Source: Bartonella tribocorum (GTDB taxonomy: Bacteria > Pseudomonadota > Alphaproteobacteria > Rhizobiales > Rhizobiaceae). Taken from it: a DNA stretch of 64,000 nt. Positions within the stretch are counted from its first letter, which is position 1, and each line of letters opens with the position of its first letter. Below are positions 10,249-19,835 of the stretch, in pieces. Position numbers and translations under genes: made by a program. The notes under the pieces are model-generated. The model was not told the origin of the DNA, did not search any database, and was given only the letters and a program-made list of their open reading frames with translations. The stretch lies in assembly GCF_002777915.1 (NCBI RefSeq), contig NZ_NJGE01000002.1:104824-168823 (forward strand), given 5' to 3'.

Positions 10249-11061
10249 ATGGTCCAAAAAGATAAAGTGCATAAAAAAGAAAAAAAAGGTGGGATTCTTG
10301 AATTAATTTCTGTTTTAGTACAGGCTTTGCTTTTAGCAGCGTTTATTCGGACACTTTTTTTCCAGCCTTTTAGTATTCCTTCCGGTTCAATGCGTCCTAC
10401 TTTATTAGTGGGGGATTATCTCTTTGTTTCTAAGTATGCATATGGGTATTCTCGTTTTTCTATCCCCTTTTCTCCTCCGCTTTTTTCTGGACGTATTTGG
10501 GCATCTCAACCTCAACGGGGAGATGTGGTCGTTTTTCGTTTACCAAGTAATCCGAAGATCGATTATATAAAACGCGTTGTTGGGCTACCAGGTGATCGTA
10601 TACAAGTTCGTCAAAGTGTCCTCTATGTGAATGATGAGGCTGTTTCGCGTCACTTTATGGGGGAGATTGATAATTCTGATATAACGGAAGTGAACTATCC
10701 TGTTGAGGTCTATCGTGAAACACTGCCTAATGGTGTTAGCTACGATACGCTTGATTTAGCTTTCATCCCAAAAGTTGATGATACAAAAGTCTTTGAAGTT
10801 CCTCAAGGACATTATTTTATGATGGGTGATAACCGCGACAATTCAGATGATAGTCGTTTGGATGTAGGCTATGTTCCAGAAGAAAATCTTATTGGTCGCG
10901 CGAGCGTAATTTTCTTTTCTATCAGCAATGGTTCAAGTGCTTGGCAGCTTTGGCGCTGGCCATTTGATGTGCGTTGGAAACGTTTGTTTTCTTTCATAAA
11001 TACGGTTCATGATTTGCCGCTTATCAAGCAAGGAAACAACGATGAGACGTCTCATGATTGA
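10249..11061 (+). CDS. lepB: Signal peptidase I
   Basis: This inner-membrane serine protease removes signal peptides from exported proteins. One N-terminal transmembrane segment (ELISVLVQALLLAAFIRTLF) precedes the catalytic Ser in IPSGSMRPTLLVGDY, the catalytic Lys in YIKRVVGLPGD, and the box E sequence GDNRDNSDDSR. ATG 10249 is preferred because AGAAGG lies 9 bases upstream; in-frame ATGs at 10207, 10210 and 10231 also exist and the frame is open from 10114. The 270-residue form fits the family. Its end overlaps the start of rnc by 20 bases. Confidence 0.92.
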   Translation: MVQKDKVHKKEKKGGILELISVLVQALLLAAFIRTLFFQPFSIPSGSMRPTLLVGDYLFVSKYAYGYSRFSIPFSPPLFSGRIWASQPQRGDVVVFRLPSNPKIDYIKRVVGLPGDRIQVRQSVLYVNDEAVSRHFMGEIDNSDITEVNYPVEVYRETLPNGVSYDTLDLAFIPKVDDTKVFEVPQGHYFMMGDNRDNSDDSRLDVGYVPEENLIGRASVIFFSISNGSSAWQLWRWPFDVRWKRLFSFINTVHDLPLIKQGNNDETSHD

Positions 11062-11749
11062 TCAGCTTTCCAAGCTGACGGGGCATCGTTTTAAAGATGA
11101 AGAGAAATTAAAAAGAGCATTAACACACGCGAGTGTACAAGATTCGGAACAGGGGAATTATGAACGACTAGAGTTTTTAGGTGATCGGGTTCTAGGGCTT
11201 TTGATTGCAGAGATGCTGTATCAACTTTTTCCTCAGGCAAGTGAAGGTGAATTATCAGTCCGTTTAAATCATCTGGTCAATGCGCAGACATGTGCTGATA
11301 TTGCACGCGAAATGAGGCTGCCTGATATGATCCAAGTTGGTTTTGAGATAAGAAATTTTGAAGGGCGTCGACTCATCAATATGCATGCAGATGTTGTGGA
11401 AGCTTTGATTGCTGTGATGTATCTTGATGGAGGATTGGAAAGCGTTCGTCCTTTTATTCAAAAATATTGGCAAAGTCGGGCAAAGAAAATGGATGCTGGT
11501 CGACGTGATGCCAAGACAGAGTTACAGGAATGGGCGCATATCCAAGGCAATGCACAACCACATTATCAGGTTATCAAACGTTCAGGTCCAGATCACGATC
11601 CTGTTTTTATGGTAGAGGTCAGTATTTCAGGTTTTGCTTCAGAAGTTGGGCAGGGGAGCTCTAAAAGATATGCCGAAAGAATGGCAGCTGAAAAAATTTT
11701 GCGACGAGAGGGTGTCTGGAAAACTGTGGGAAAAAATGATCATGAGTGA
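11042..11749 (+). CDS. rnc: Ribonuclease III
   Basis: RNase III is a double-strand-specific endoribonuclease maturing rRNA and some mRNAs. ERLEFLGDRVLGLL is the signature catalytic motif, with the acidic residues DVVEALIAV further along; a C-terminal dsRNA-binding domain spans about residues 150-230. ATG 11042 follows AAGGAAAC and gives 235 residues. The gene overlaps lepB by 20 bases and era by 8 bases, indicating tight coupling in the lepB-rnc-era operon. Confidence 0.94.
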   Translation: MRRLMIDQLSKLTGHRFKDEEKLKRALTHASVQDSEQGNYERLEFLGDRVLGLLIAEMLYQLFPQASEGELSVRLNHLVNAQTCADIAREMRLPDMIQVGFEIRNFEGRRLINMHADVVEALIAVMYLDGGLESVRPFIQKYWQSRAKKMDAGRRDAKTELQEWAHIQGNAQPHYQVIKRSGPDHDPVFMVEVSISGFASEVGQGSSKRYAERMAAEKILRREGVWKTVGKNDHE

Positions 11750-12647
11750 CGTTATGAAAACGCGTTCTGGGTTTGTTGTGCTTATTGGAATGCCTAATGC
11801 CGGTAAATCGACATTGGTTAATCAATTGGTTGGAACAAAGGTTTCAATTGTAACGCATAAGGTACAAACAACACGAACTTTAATCCGCGGTATTGTCATT
11901 CATAATGATGTGCAGATTGTATTGATCGATACACCAGGTGTTTTTCGTCCCCATAAGCGTTTAGAACGTGCCATGGTCTCTGCTGCTTGGGGAGGGGCTA
12001 AGAGTGCTGATGTTTTACTTGTGTTAATTGACGCTCAAAGTGGTCTTTCGGATGAAGTTGAGATGATGTTAGATATTGTAAACACTATGAAACAAGAAAA
12101 AGTTCTTGTTCTAAATAAGGTTGATACAGTTGTTAAATCATCTCTTCTAGCGTTAACCACTAAAATCAATGAACGTGTAAAGTTTGCACAAACATTTATG
12201 ATTTCTGCTTTAAACGGTTCTGGTTGTAAGGATTTACTTCATGCATTGAGTAACATGATGCAGGAGGGGCCATGGTATTATCCGGAAGATCAAATTTCCG
12301 ATATGCCTATGCGTCATCTTGCTGCTGAAATCACGCGTGAAAAACTTTTTCTTCGTCTTCATGATGAACTGCCTTATTCCTCAACGGTTGAAACAGAAAG
12401 CTTTGAAGAGCGTTTAGATGGTTCCGTTAAAATTAATCAAGTTATTTATGTAGAGCGTGAGAGTCAGAAGAAAATTGTTTTAGGAGCAAAAGGCGATACA
12501 ATTAAAACGATTGGTCAAGCAGCACGCAAGGAGCTTATGGAAATTATGGATCAAAAGGTTCATCTTTTTCTCTTCGTGAAAGTGCGCAATAATTGGGATA
12601 CCGATCCAGAACGTTATCGCGAAATGGGATTAGATTTTTTAAAATAA
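11742..12647 (+). CDS. era: GTPase Era
   Basis: Era is an essential GTPase binding the 3' end of 16S rRNA during 30S assembly. Visible motifs are the P-loop GMPNAGKST, DTPG (G3), NKVD (G4), and a C-terminal KH domain including ILGAKGDTIKTIGQAARKEL in a slightly variant form. ATG 11742 gives 301 residues, matching the family, although the frame is open from 11634 and ATGs at 11736 and 11754 exist. It overlaps rnc by 8 bases. Confidence 0.94.
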   Translation: MSDVMKTRSGFVVLIGMPNAGKSTLVNQLVGTKVSIVTHKVQTTRTLIRGIVIHNDVQIVLIDTPGVFRPHKRLERAMVSAAWGGAKSADVLLVLIDAQSGLSDEVEMMLDIVNTMKQEKVLVLNKVDTVVKSSLLALTTKINERVKFAQTFMISALNGSGCKDLLHALSNMMQEGPWYYPEDQISDMPMRHLAAEITREKLFLRLHDELPYSSTVETESFEERLDGSVKINQVIYVERESQKKIVLGAKGDTIKTIGQAARKELMEIMDQKVHLFLFVKVRNNWDTDPERYREMGLDFLK

Positions 12648-12657
12648 TTAAAATAAA

Positions 12658-13404
12658 ATGAAGTGGAAAGAACAAGCTGTTATTCTTGGGGCACGCCAAT
12701 ATGGTGAAACAAGTGTTATTCTTGAGATTATGACGCGTGAACGTGGTCGTTATATGGGCGTGGTAAAAGGAGGATGTTCGCGTCGTATGGCAGCTCTTCT
12801 TCAGCCAGGAAATTTTGTAGAGGCTGAATGGAGTGCACGTTTAGAAGAACATTTAGGACTTTTTCGCCTTGAAGCGCTTGGTCTCCATGCAGCACGGTTA
12901 ATTTGTCTACCAGAAGCACTGTATGCTTTGCAATTGATTGCTTTTCATTTACGGCTTCTTCCAGAGCGTGATCCGCACCCCGTTTTATATGATATTTTAC
13001 ATCTTTTTATGCAGAATTTTGATGAATCATTTATCAATGCAGAATTGCTGGTACGTTTTGAAATGCGGCTTCTTGAAGAACTGGGTTTTGGTCTTGATTT
13101 ATCTTGTTGTGCTGCAACAGGTCGTCAGGAAAAGCTTTATTATGTATCGCCAAAATCTGGTCGGGCTGTCTGTGAAGAAGCAGGGGAACCTTGGAAAAAA
13201 AAACTTCTTATTCTTCCACAGTTTCTTGTGCAAAGAGAAACTCGTCCTGCGGATTTTAGAGATATAATAAATGGTTTTAACTTAACGGGATTTTTTCTTA
13301 TGCGTCATGTCTGGGAGCCACGAGATATAAAACTGCCATCAGTGCGCATGAATTTGATACAGTTGTTTGAGCGTCGATTTGGTATACAGGCATTCATTTG
13401 TTGA
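12658..13404 (+). CDS. recO: DNA repair protein RecO
   Basis: RecO is a mediator that loads RecA on SSB-coated gaps with RecR. The N-terminal OB-fold begins MKWKEQAVILGARQYGETS, and the helical C-terminal part contains RFEMRLLEELGFGLDL. The cysteines of CCAATGR and AVCEEAG occupy the usual zinc-finger zone. 248 residues is normal. It closes the lepB-rnc-era-recO cluster and begins 10 bases after era. Confidence 0.92.
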   Translation: MKWKEQAVILGARQYGETSVILEIMTRERGRYMGVVKGGCSRRMAALLQPGNFVEAEWSARLEEHLGLFRLEALGLHAARLICLPEALYALQLIAFHLRLLPERDPHPVLYDILHLFMQNFDESFINAELLVRFEMRLLEELGFGLDLSCCAATGRQEKLYYVSPKSGRAVCEEAGEPWKKKLLILPQFLVQRETRPADFRDIINGFNLTGFFLMRHVWEPRDIKLPSVRMNLIQLFERRFGIQAFIC

Positions 13405-13432
13405 TCTGATAATAATTAAATAGAACGGGAAA

Positions 13433-14293
13433 ATGAAAATTTTAAAGACAATTGTTGAAGTTCGTCACTATATTTCAGAAGAACGACGATTAGGTTTTTC
13501 GATGGGTTTTGTTCCAACGATGGGGGCCCTCCATGAGGGGCATCTTGCGTTAGTAAAACGTGCAAAAGCCATGTGTGATCGCGTATTGGTTTCTATTTTT
13601 GTCAATCCAAAGCAATTTGGACCTCATGAAGATTTTGCTCAATATCCAAGAGATTTGAGGAGCGACTGTGCTTTATTAAAAAAATCAGGTGTTGAATGTG
13701 TTTTTGCTCCTTCTGTCGATGAAATGTGGCCAACGGGAAATGATACAATTGTGCAAGTGGAAAAATTATCACGTATTTTGATGGGAAAATTACGTCCAGG
13801 GCACTTTTGTGGTGTAACGAGTGTTGTTGCTAAGCTTTTTAATATTGTTCAGCCCGATAAGGCTTTTTTTGGAGAAAAGGATTTTCAACAAATTTTAATT
13901 GTTCGGCGTATGGTTGAAGATTTAGCTTTTCCTGTTGAAATTGTTGGAGTTCCTATTTTACGTGAAGCAGATGGTGTTGCGCATTCTTCACGCAATAAAC
14001 TTTTAACATTAGAAGATCGTAAAGCGGCTAAAATTATTCCTGAAAGTGGAAAAGCTGCTGAAAAGCTTTACCATGAAGGTGAACGGTCTGTTGATAAGTT
14101 ATGTAAAATTGTTCGTGATACTTTACAAAAAGAAACGCGTGCAATCATTGAAGCAATAGATTTACGGGATATGGAAACTTTATGCGTGGTCAAAGGAAAA
14201 TTGAATAAACCAGCAGTTTTACTCCTTACTGTCCGTTTTGGTGAGGTAAGGCTGATTGATCAATACATATTGCAAGAGAAGGGTGGAAAATGA
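13433..14293 (+). CDS. panC: Pantothenate synthetase (pantoate-beta-alanine ligase)
   Basis: PanC joins pantoate and beta-alanine using ATP, the last step of vitamin B5 synthesis. The ATP-binding [14 protein letters not shown], the FVNPKQFGP pantoate site and [11 protein letters not shown] are all present in 286 residues. The stop overlaps the panB start as ATGA, a classic translational coupling. Confidence 0.94.
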   Translation: MKILKTIVEVRHYISEERRLGFSMGFVPTMGALHEGHLALVKRAKAMCDRVLVSIFVNPKQFGPHEDFAQYPRDLRSDCALLKKSGVECVFAPSVDEMWPTGNDTIVQVEKLSRILMGKLRPGHFCGVTSVVAKLFNIVQPDKAFFGEKDFQQILIVRRMVEDLAFPVEIVGVPILREADGVAHSSRNKLLTLEDRKAAKIIPESGKAAEKLYHEGERSVDKLCKIVRDTLQKETRAIIEAIDLRDMETLCVVKGKLNKPAVLLLTVRFGEVRLIDQYILQEKGGK

Positions 14294-15105
14294 GTGCACA
14301 TACAATGGTAAAGCGTATAACATCTTCTCAAATACGCGCAAGAAAGGGGCAACAGCCGATTGTTTCTTTAACAGCTTATCAAGCTTATACTGCGCGGATT
14401 GCTGATCCCTATTGCGATATCCTTTTGGTTGGTGATAGCGTTGGTATGGTGGTGTATGGGTTCGAGACAACACTTCCTGTTAATTTAGATATGATGATTT
14501 TGCACGGGCAGGCTGTCGTACGTGGATCTCAAAAAGCTCTTGTCGTTATCGATATGCCTTTTGGCTCTTATGAGGAAAGTAAAGAGCAGGCTTTTTTAAA
14601 TGCATCACGTATTCTGGCACAAACGGGATGTGGGGCTGTTAAGCTTGAAGGTGGTGTTTATATAGCCGAAACAATAGATTTTTTGTGTAAACGGGGCATT
14701 CCAGTGATGGGACATATTGGTCTTACTCCCCAAGCAGTGAATCGTTTTGGGGGCTTCAAAACACAAGGACGCAAAGAAAGTGATTGGCAAAGAATTGAAG
14801 AGGACGCAGCAGCGATTGAAAATGCCGGTGCTTTTGCTATTGTTTTAGAAGCAATTGTCGAGCCTTTAGCGGTGAAACTTACCAAAAAGCTTTCTATCCC
14901 AACCATCGGTATTGGTGCATCTAATCAATGCGATGGACAAATCTTGGTGATGGAAGATATGTTAGGCTATGGTTCCCATGTACCAAAATTTGTACGCCGT
15001 TATGGCAATCTTGAACAAGCCATGGAAACCGCAATCAAAAACTATGCAGAAGATGTTACATCTCGTGCTTTTCCAGCGGAAAAGGAAGTTTATAAACTGA
15101 CATAG
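14290..15105 (+). CDS. panB: 3-methyl-2-oxobutanoate hydroxymethyltransferase
   Basis: PanB makes ketopantoate from alpha-ketoisovalerate and methylene-tetrahydrofolate. The [12 protein letters not shown] segment, [15 protein letters not shown], the metal-site AVKLEGG and MGHIGLTPQ are conserved; 271 residues is typical. It overlaps panC by 4 bases. Together they provide two steps of the pathway; no panD or panE-like gene is in the window. Confidence 0.94.
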   Translation: MSAHTMVKRITSSQIRARKGQQPIVSLTAYQAYTARIADPYCDILLVGDSVGMVVYGFETTLPVNLDMMILHGQAVVRGSQKALVVIDMPFGSYEESKEQAFLNASRILAQTGCGAVKLEGGVYIAETIDFLCKRGIPVMGHIGLTPQAVNRFGGFKTQGRKESDWQRIEEDAAAIENAGAFAIVLEAIVEPLAVKLTKKLSIPTIGIGASNQCDGQILVMEDMLGYGSHVPKFVRRYGNLEQAMETAIKNYAEDVTSRAFPAEKEVYKLT

Positions 15106-15692
15106 ATTTTAGTTTAAGGTGAAACGCTCGACAAGAGAACATTTGTCTATTTTTATAATGAATGTGCATTATTTCGTGTATTTTTGTATGCAATTTTAGC
15201 TATGGCTTTTTCCATTACTTTAATGGAAGCAATCGTCTCAGTAAAGTAGAACGCACGCCATTGAGGTACTAATTTATGTGCTTTTAAAAAAGAAATATTT
15301 AGAACCTAATTTTACTCTCGAGGCTGTGCTCGTGAATGGTATAATAGTGAAGTTTTTAGGAAGAATTTATAAAGCACGATAATCTTTACGTTTCATAAAA
15401 AAGCAAGCGGGAATCATCACACACCTTGCCAATTCCCAATATGCGATAAGCGCTTGGCACTCGAAATGGTTCAGAAGCGGCATTTTTAATCCTCTTGTAC
15501 AGTTTTTATCCACATAAGTCATCTCCCGCGTATGATATGCAAGCAAATGATTTTGATTGATTTAGTATAAGATGGTCTGAAATGAGTGAATCCTAGGGAT
15601 ATTCGGGGCTCTCATTCATCATGAAAAACAATGAATTATTATACATCAGTGTGATGAGTCTGTAATGACAAGAAATCAACAATGTGAAGAGT
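15106..15692. other. Gap between convergent panB and HD-hydrolase genes
   Basis: No well-supported gene is present. A 38-codon minus-strand frame (15367-15483) with an AGAGGA-type ribosome site is listed separately as doubtful. The rest is AT-rich and closed in all frames at short intervals; no clear GC-rich terminator hairpin with a T tract was seen for either flanking gene. Confidence 0.5.
15367..15483 (-). CDS. Doubtful small ORF, 38 residues
   Basis: An ATG at 15483 is preceded on the minus strand by AAGAGGATTAAAA, a plausible ribosome site, and the frame runs 38 codons to TAA. The translation starts MPLLNHFECQ and ends KRKDYRAL, with three cysteines. I recognise no family. It could be a real small protein, a remnant, or chance. 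Confidence 0.2.
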   Translation of the reverse strand: MPLLNHFECQALIAYWELARCVMIPACFFMKRKDYRAL

Positions 15693-16310
15693 CTATAGTT
15701 TTGGGGCATCTAAGTCATTGAAGCGAATTAAAAATGCGTTTTCAATTTGTTGTGTAGAGTAGGGGTGTAAATGAAGATCATCGGGTGAAATATTATTGGG
15801 AGAGCCAAAATAGCGAAGGGCTTCTTCTGTATTAAATCCAGCAAGCATGATCGCTTCATGATATGCAGCAATACGGTCGGCTTGTTTGATTTTTTTTAAA
15901 AGTTTTTGAGAAAGATCAACAGGAAGAGAAAAGCGCATGTGGATCGCATCTTGGATACACTTTTCAATACGTTCATATTGTTTTCCTATGATAGCTTTAA
16001 AGGGTGAAATCATATCGCCAATGACATATTCTGGTGCATCATGAAGAAGAGCACAGAGACATTCATACTTTAGCGACTGTGGAAAAAGTTTTTGAAATAT
16101 TTGTTCAACCAAAAGTGAATGTTGTGCAACCGAATAGGCATGCTCTCCTCGTGTTTGACCATTCCAACGTGCTACGCGAGCAAGCCCGTGGGCAATATCT
16201 TCAATTTCAATATCAAAAGGAGAAGGATTGAGAAGATCAAGTCTGCGTCCAGAGAGCATTCTTTGCCAAGCGCGTGCTTCTCCATTTTTTAATAATTCAG
16301 CTTTAGCCAT
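15693..16310 (-). CDS. HD-domain phosphohydrolase (YfbR-like)
   Basis: This 205-residue protein contains an HD-type metal site: an upstream His in SVAQHSLLVEQI, then ALLHDAPEYVIGDMISPFK, and a later Asp in KKIKQADRIAAYHEA. This pattern matches 5'-nucleotidase-like HD hydrolases such as YfbR; the substrate is not visible. The start overlaps the end of the ygfZ-like gene upstream by 8 bases, so they form a two-gene operon. Confidence 0.75.
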   Translation of the reverse strand: MAKAELLKNGEARAWQRMLSGRRLDLLNPSPFDIEIEDIAHGLARVARWNGQTRGEHAYSVAQHSLLVEQIFQKLFPQSLKYECLCALLHDAPEYVIGDMISPFKAIIGKQYERIEKCIQDAIHMRFSLPVDLSQKLLKKIKQADRIAAYHEAIMLAGFNTEEALRYFGSPNNISPDDLHLHPYSTQQIENAFLIRFNDLDAPKL

Positions 16311-17175
16311 GCGTGTTTTCTACAGTATTTTCAGGAAAGGTAAAATTCATATTTTCAGCAATATGTATGGTGACAGGAATGTTTTTTACGGTAAAGGGAA
16401 TATTATGATCCATAGCATCTTTGACATGGTCAATACGCATTAAAGCAAGAGCTTCATTTGCAACACATGTTCCCAAGTGGCCAAGTATTTTTGTTTCTGC
16501 TTCAATGCTCGATTGAGGGGGGAGATCAGATTGGCTTTTTATAATTAAAATACGGCGGCGTGCTGCGCGGCGGTGGTGCATTCGTGAAACAATTTCTTGT
16601 CCAATATAACACCCTTTGTTGAATGCAAGTCCATTGATTTGATCGTAATTAATATCATGAGGAAAGACTTTGCCAACTTCATAGTCTTGACCGCTTTCTG
16701 CAATTGCATAACGAATACGCAATTGATTCCATGGATCATAATCTTCTGAAGCTAAAAAAGGAATTTTACCGTAGATTCGTATTATTTTTTTTTGTTCTGG
16801 GAAGCGTTTATCAACAAAACTTGAATCAAAGTTTAAAGTATCTGATTCATTTTTCCAAGAAACTGTAACAAGATCTTGTAATGGTTGAGTAATTTCTACT
16901 TTTTTACGCAGTTTATAGAGCAATAGACGTTTGTAGAGTGTATCGGCCAAAGACATCTCAATATCAATAAAATAACCATCTTCTCTTTTACCGATAAGAA
17001 AATCAGCAAGGACCTTTCCTTGTGGCGATAAGAGGGCTCCAGGAAAAATTTCTTGGAGACTGATTTTTTTGATATCTGTTGTGATCAGGGATTGCAAAAA
17101 ATCTGTTGTTTCTTCGCCTGTAATTTGAATAATTCCGCGGTTTTTTAAGCAAATGGCATTTTGTTTTTCAATCAT
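16303..17175 (-). CDS. ygfZ: Folate-binding YgfZ/CAF17-family protein
   Basis: Members of this GcvT-related family bind tetrahydrofolate and aid maturation or repair of Fe-S proteins. The diagnostic KGCYIGQEIVSRM motif is present, along with the N-terminal IIQITGEETTDFLQSLITTD typical of the family. ATG 17175 follows AGAAAGG and gives 290 residues; the open frame from 17196 adds seven unlikely residues. It is divergent from pyrC across a 64-base gap and overlaps the downstream HD gene by 8 bases. Confidence 0.85.
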   Translation of the reverse strand: MIEKQNAICLKNRGIIQITGEETTDFLQSLITTDIKKISLQEIFPGALLSPQGKVLADFLIGKREDGYFIDIEMSLADTLYKRLLLYKLRKKVEITQPLQDLVTVSWKNESDTLNFDSSFVDKRFPEQKKIIRIYGKIPFLASEDYDPWNQLRIRYAIAESGQDYEVGKVFPHDINYDQINGLAFNKGCYIGQEIVSRMHHRRAARRRILIIKSQSDLPPQSSIEAETKILGHLGTCVANEALALMRIDHVKDAMDHNIPFTVKNIPVTIHIAENMNFTFPENTVENTHG

Positions 17176-17239
17176 GGTTCTTGCCTTTCTGCTCAAAGTT
17201 ACATAATCGATAAGTGAGCAATATGTAAGGAGCCTGCCT

Positions 17240-18568
17240 ATGTTTAAAACATTTGATACAATTTTTAAAGGTGCAACACTTGTAAATCATGATGGAAGAA
17301 GCAAGCGTGATATTGGTGTTACAAATGGCCGCATTGCTGAAATTGGCGACCTTACATGTGCTTCGGCTGGTGAGGTGATTGATTGTACGGGGCTTCATAT
17401 TTTGCCGGGAATTATTGATAGTCAAGTGCATTTTCGTGAGCCCGGCAATGAATATAAAGAGGATTTGGAAAGTGGTTCATATTCTGCTGTGTTAGGAGGG
17501 GTTACAGCAGTGTTTGAGATGCCTAATACCAATCCATTGACAATATCAGAAGAAACATTAAGCGATAAGGTTAAGCGCGGATTTCATCGAATGCATTGTG
17601 ACTTTGCATTTTGGGTTGGAGGAACGCGTGAAAATGCTCATGAATTGTCTGAATTAGAAAGACTTCCTGGTGCCGCTGGAATTAAAGTCTTTATGGGGTC
17701 TTCTACCGGTGATCTTTTGGTCGATGATGATGAAAGTGTACGCCTTATTTTGAAAAATACACGCCGTCGTGCGGCTTTTCATTCTGAAGATGAGGAAAGG
17801 CTTAAAGAGCGTAAAATATTGCGTATTGAGGGGAATGCATCCTCACATCCAGTTTGGCGTGATGAGATTGCCGCTTTAAAGTGTACGCAGCGTTTGGTAA
17901 AAATTGCTCATGAGACGAAAGCACGCATTCATGTGTTACATCTTTCGACAGAAGAAGAAATTGATTTTCTAAAAAAACATAAAGATGTTGCAACAATTGA
18001 AGTGACACACCATCATTTGACTCTTACTGCTGATGATTATAAGCAGTTTGGTACATTAATCCAGATGAATCCACCTATTCGTGAACCGCGCCATCGTGAA
18101 GCTCTTTGGTACGGTGTTCAACAAGGGATTATTGATGTTTTAGGCTCAGATCATGCGCCTCATACTTTGGAAGAAAAGCTTCAATCTTATCCCTCTTCAC
18201 CTTCAGGAATGACAGGAGTACAGACAACGGCAGCAATTATGTTAACCCATGTGAATGCAGGAAAAATATCCCTTGAGCGTTTTGTTGATCTCACTTCCCA
18301 TGGCCCTAGTCGTATTTTTGGTATAAGCTGTAAAGGACGTCTTGCTGTCGGATATGATGCTGATTTGACCATTGTTGATCTTAAGCGAGAAGAAGTTATT
18401 ACGAATAGCTTAATTGGTTCGCGGGCCGGTTGGACACCTTATGATGGTCAAAAAGTTAAAGGTTGGCCTGTCGGGACTATTATTCGTGGTATGCGTGTTA
18501 TGTGGGAAGGTGAAATTGTCACACCTTCACAAGGTGAGCCTGTTAAATTTATAGAAACTTTGGCGTAA
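17240..18568 (+). CDS. pyrC: Dihydroorotase (class I-like)
   Basis: It is expected to cyclise carbamoyl-aspartate to dihydroorotate in UMP synthesis. The 442-residue amidohydrolase shows FREPGNEYKEDLESGS, GGVTAVFEMPNTNP, a central Lys in GIKVFMGSSTGDL (bridging-carboxylate position), HVLHLST and DVLGSDHAPHT. One departure is that the usual HxH metal motif reads QVH (17423-17431), the first His being Gln. I recall the same residue in dihydroorotases of related alphaproteobacteria, so this may be a subfamily trait. The assignment is good; activity is inferred. Start ATG follows AAGGAG. Confidence 0.85.
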   Translation: MFKTFDTIFKGATLVNHDGRSKRDIGVTNGRIAEIGDLTCASAGEVIDCTGLHILPGIIDSQVHFREPGNEYKEDLESGSYSAVLGGVTAVFEMPNTNPLTISEETLSDKVKRGFHRMHCDFAFWVGGTRENAHELSELERLPGAAGIKVFMGSSTGDLLVDDDESVRLILKNTRRRAAFHSEDEERLKERKILRIEGNASSHPVWRDEIAALKCTQRLVKIAHETKARIHVLHLSTEEEIDFLKKHKDVATIEVTHHHLTLTADDYKQFGTLIQMNPPIREPRHREALWYGVQQGIIDVLGSDHAPHTLEEKLQSYPSSPSGMTGVQTTAAIMLTHVNAGKISLERFVDLTSHGPSRIFGISCKGRLAVGYDADLTIVDLKREEVITNSLIGSRAGWTPYDGQKVKGWPVGTIIRGMRVMWEGEIVTPSQGEPVKFIETLA

Positions 18569-18984
18569 ACAGCATAAGCTTTATCTTATTATATCACAAA
18601 AACACCATCCTTTATAGAGCGATGATGTGATATAGGGTATATCGAGCTTCCTCGACACATAGATATTTTTTTAAGTGCGTGATAAAGGTTCTTAGGATTT
18701 TGAATAGAGTCTCAAAGTACATCACATGAGTGAGAAGATAAGTGGGACGCACGAACACTTGGGCTATTTACAAATCAGATTGGATTAAGAATCTTCATCC
18801 TTTAAGGAGGACGGCAGCCAAAGAATGATTTTCTACAGAGAAAAGGCCGCACAAGAATAAAAGCATAGCGAGGGATTATTTTTCAAAAAATTCTTTATTT
18901 TTCAAAAGAAATTTATTGATCTCTTCACTTGTGAAGGGGCATCATTTATATTGCTTAAATCGAAGGAGATGCTTTTTATACAAA
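18569..18984. other. Gap between convergent pyrC and exported-protein genes
   Basis: No gene is supported. A loose inverted repeat (TATATCAC near 18592 and GTGATATA near 18630) lies just after pyrC and might act in termination, but it lacks a T tract. A strong AAGGAGG at 18804-18810 leads only to an 11-codon frame. Confidence 0.45.
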
Positions 18985-19356
18985 TTAGTTGTTATAATGC
19001 ATGAGAAGGCTTTCAGATAAAGCTCTTCCTTCCTCAGAGTATCTTTGATTGGCTTCAATGGCTGCTTGTGTACAATGATGATAATTTTCTGAGAAAGCAC
19101 GATACGCTTCATTAAATGCTTCATAAAAATAAGCGCGTCTTTGTGGAATGGGGTGTTCTGCTTCAATCAGTGCGTTCATGTAATCATACCATTGGTTTGT
19201 TGGAGGTTCACAGAGATTTTGGAGAGAATGCAGTGATCCCAAAATTTCTGCGAGGCGAAGTAATTTTTTCTCATAGGGTGGAGGTTGTTGCGCGAAGGTT
19301 GGGATTGAAATGACAAGAAATATTAAAAGAATGATTTTTTTCAATTCATTACGCAT
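18985..19356 (-). CDS. Small exported protein, TIGR02301-like
   Basis: This is a 123-residue protein with a signal peptide (KKIILLIFLVISIPTFAQ) followed by PPYEKKLLRLAEILGSLHSLQNLC and a helical body including RRAYFYEAFNEAYRAFSENY. The pattern matches a small periplasmic alphaproteobacterial family annotated as TIGR02301, whose function is unknown. It stands alone, with long flanking gaps on both sides. Confidence 0.7.
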   Translation of the reverse strand: MRNELKKIILLIFLVISIPTFAQQPPPYEKKLLRLAEILGSLHSLQNLCEPPTNQWYDYMNALIEAEHPIPQRRAYFYEAFNEAYRAFSENYHHCTQAAIEANQRYSEEGRALSESLLMHYNN

Positions 19357-19835
19357 TATTTTTATTGCTTTCTTTGAATAAAACTCTGTACAGATAAAAT
19401 AATTGTGTCATGAAAACGATTTTTAAAAATAGGGTTAATTGCGACATTATTCTCAATGACTGGTTATAAAATATAGGGCGTAAGAGACAGTAAGAAACCC
19501 ATTGTGGAATATTGAAAATATTGACGAAGCTTTGTGTGGTTAAAATTTTAAGATTTGCTTCCTGTGATCTATTTTTGTATAAATATTCTATTCCCTATGA
19601 AATTTTGTCTAAAGTTGTTTTCTTTAAGGAGAGAAAAGCTCTCTATCTATAGAATGCTGTTGTCTAATCAAATAAAAGAGATTGTTTTTATGATAAATGA
19701 TGGGTACAGCTTCACTGACAATAGGGGAAGAAGAATTGACGATAAGGTAAAAATTTTAGTCTAAATCGCCTAATGTGATCATTTGAGATAAGAGACATCT
19801 AAAGGAGCAGTGCGTCATATCATTTACGGAGTATA
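19357..19835. other. Gap upstream of cysS
   Basis: No gene is supported. A 69-codon plus-strand frame at 19555-19764 has poor composition and no ribosome site. The region must contain the promoters of cysS and of the divergent small exported protein, but none could be placed with confidence. Confidence 0.45.

Noticed and set aside
18804..18860. Strong AAGGAGG followed by an ATG and an 11-codon frame
   Set aside because: The spacing of 14 bases is too long, the frame is very short and there is no second line of support.
19555..19764. 69-codon frame upstream of cysS
   Set aside because: There is no ribosome site, composition is like AT-rich noncoding DNA, and no recognisable sequence is present.
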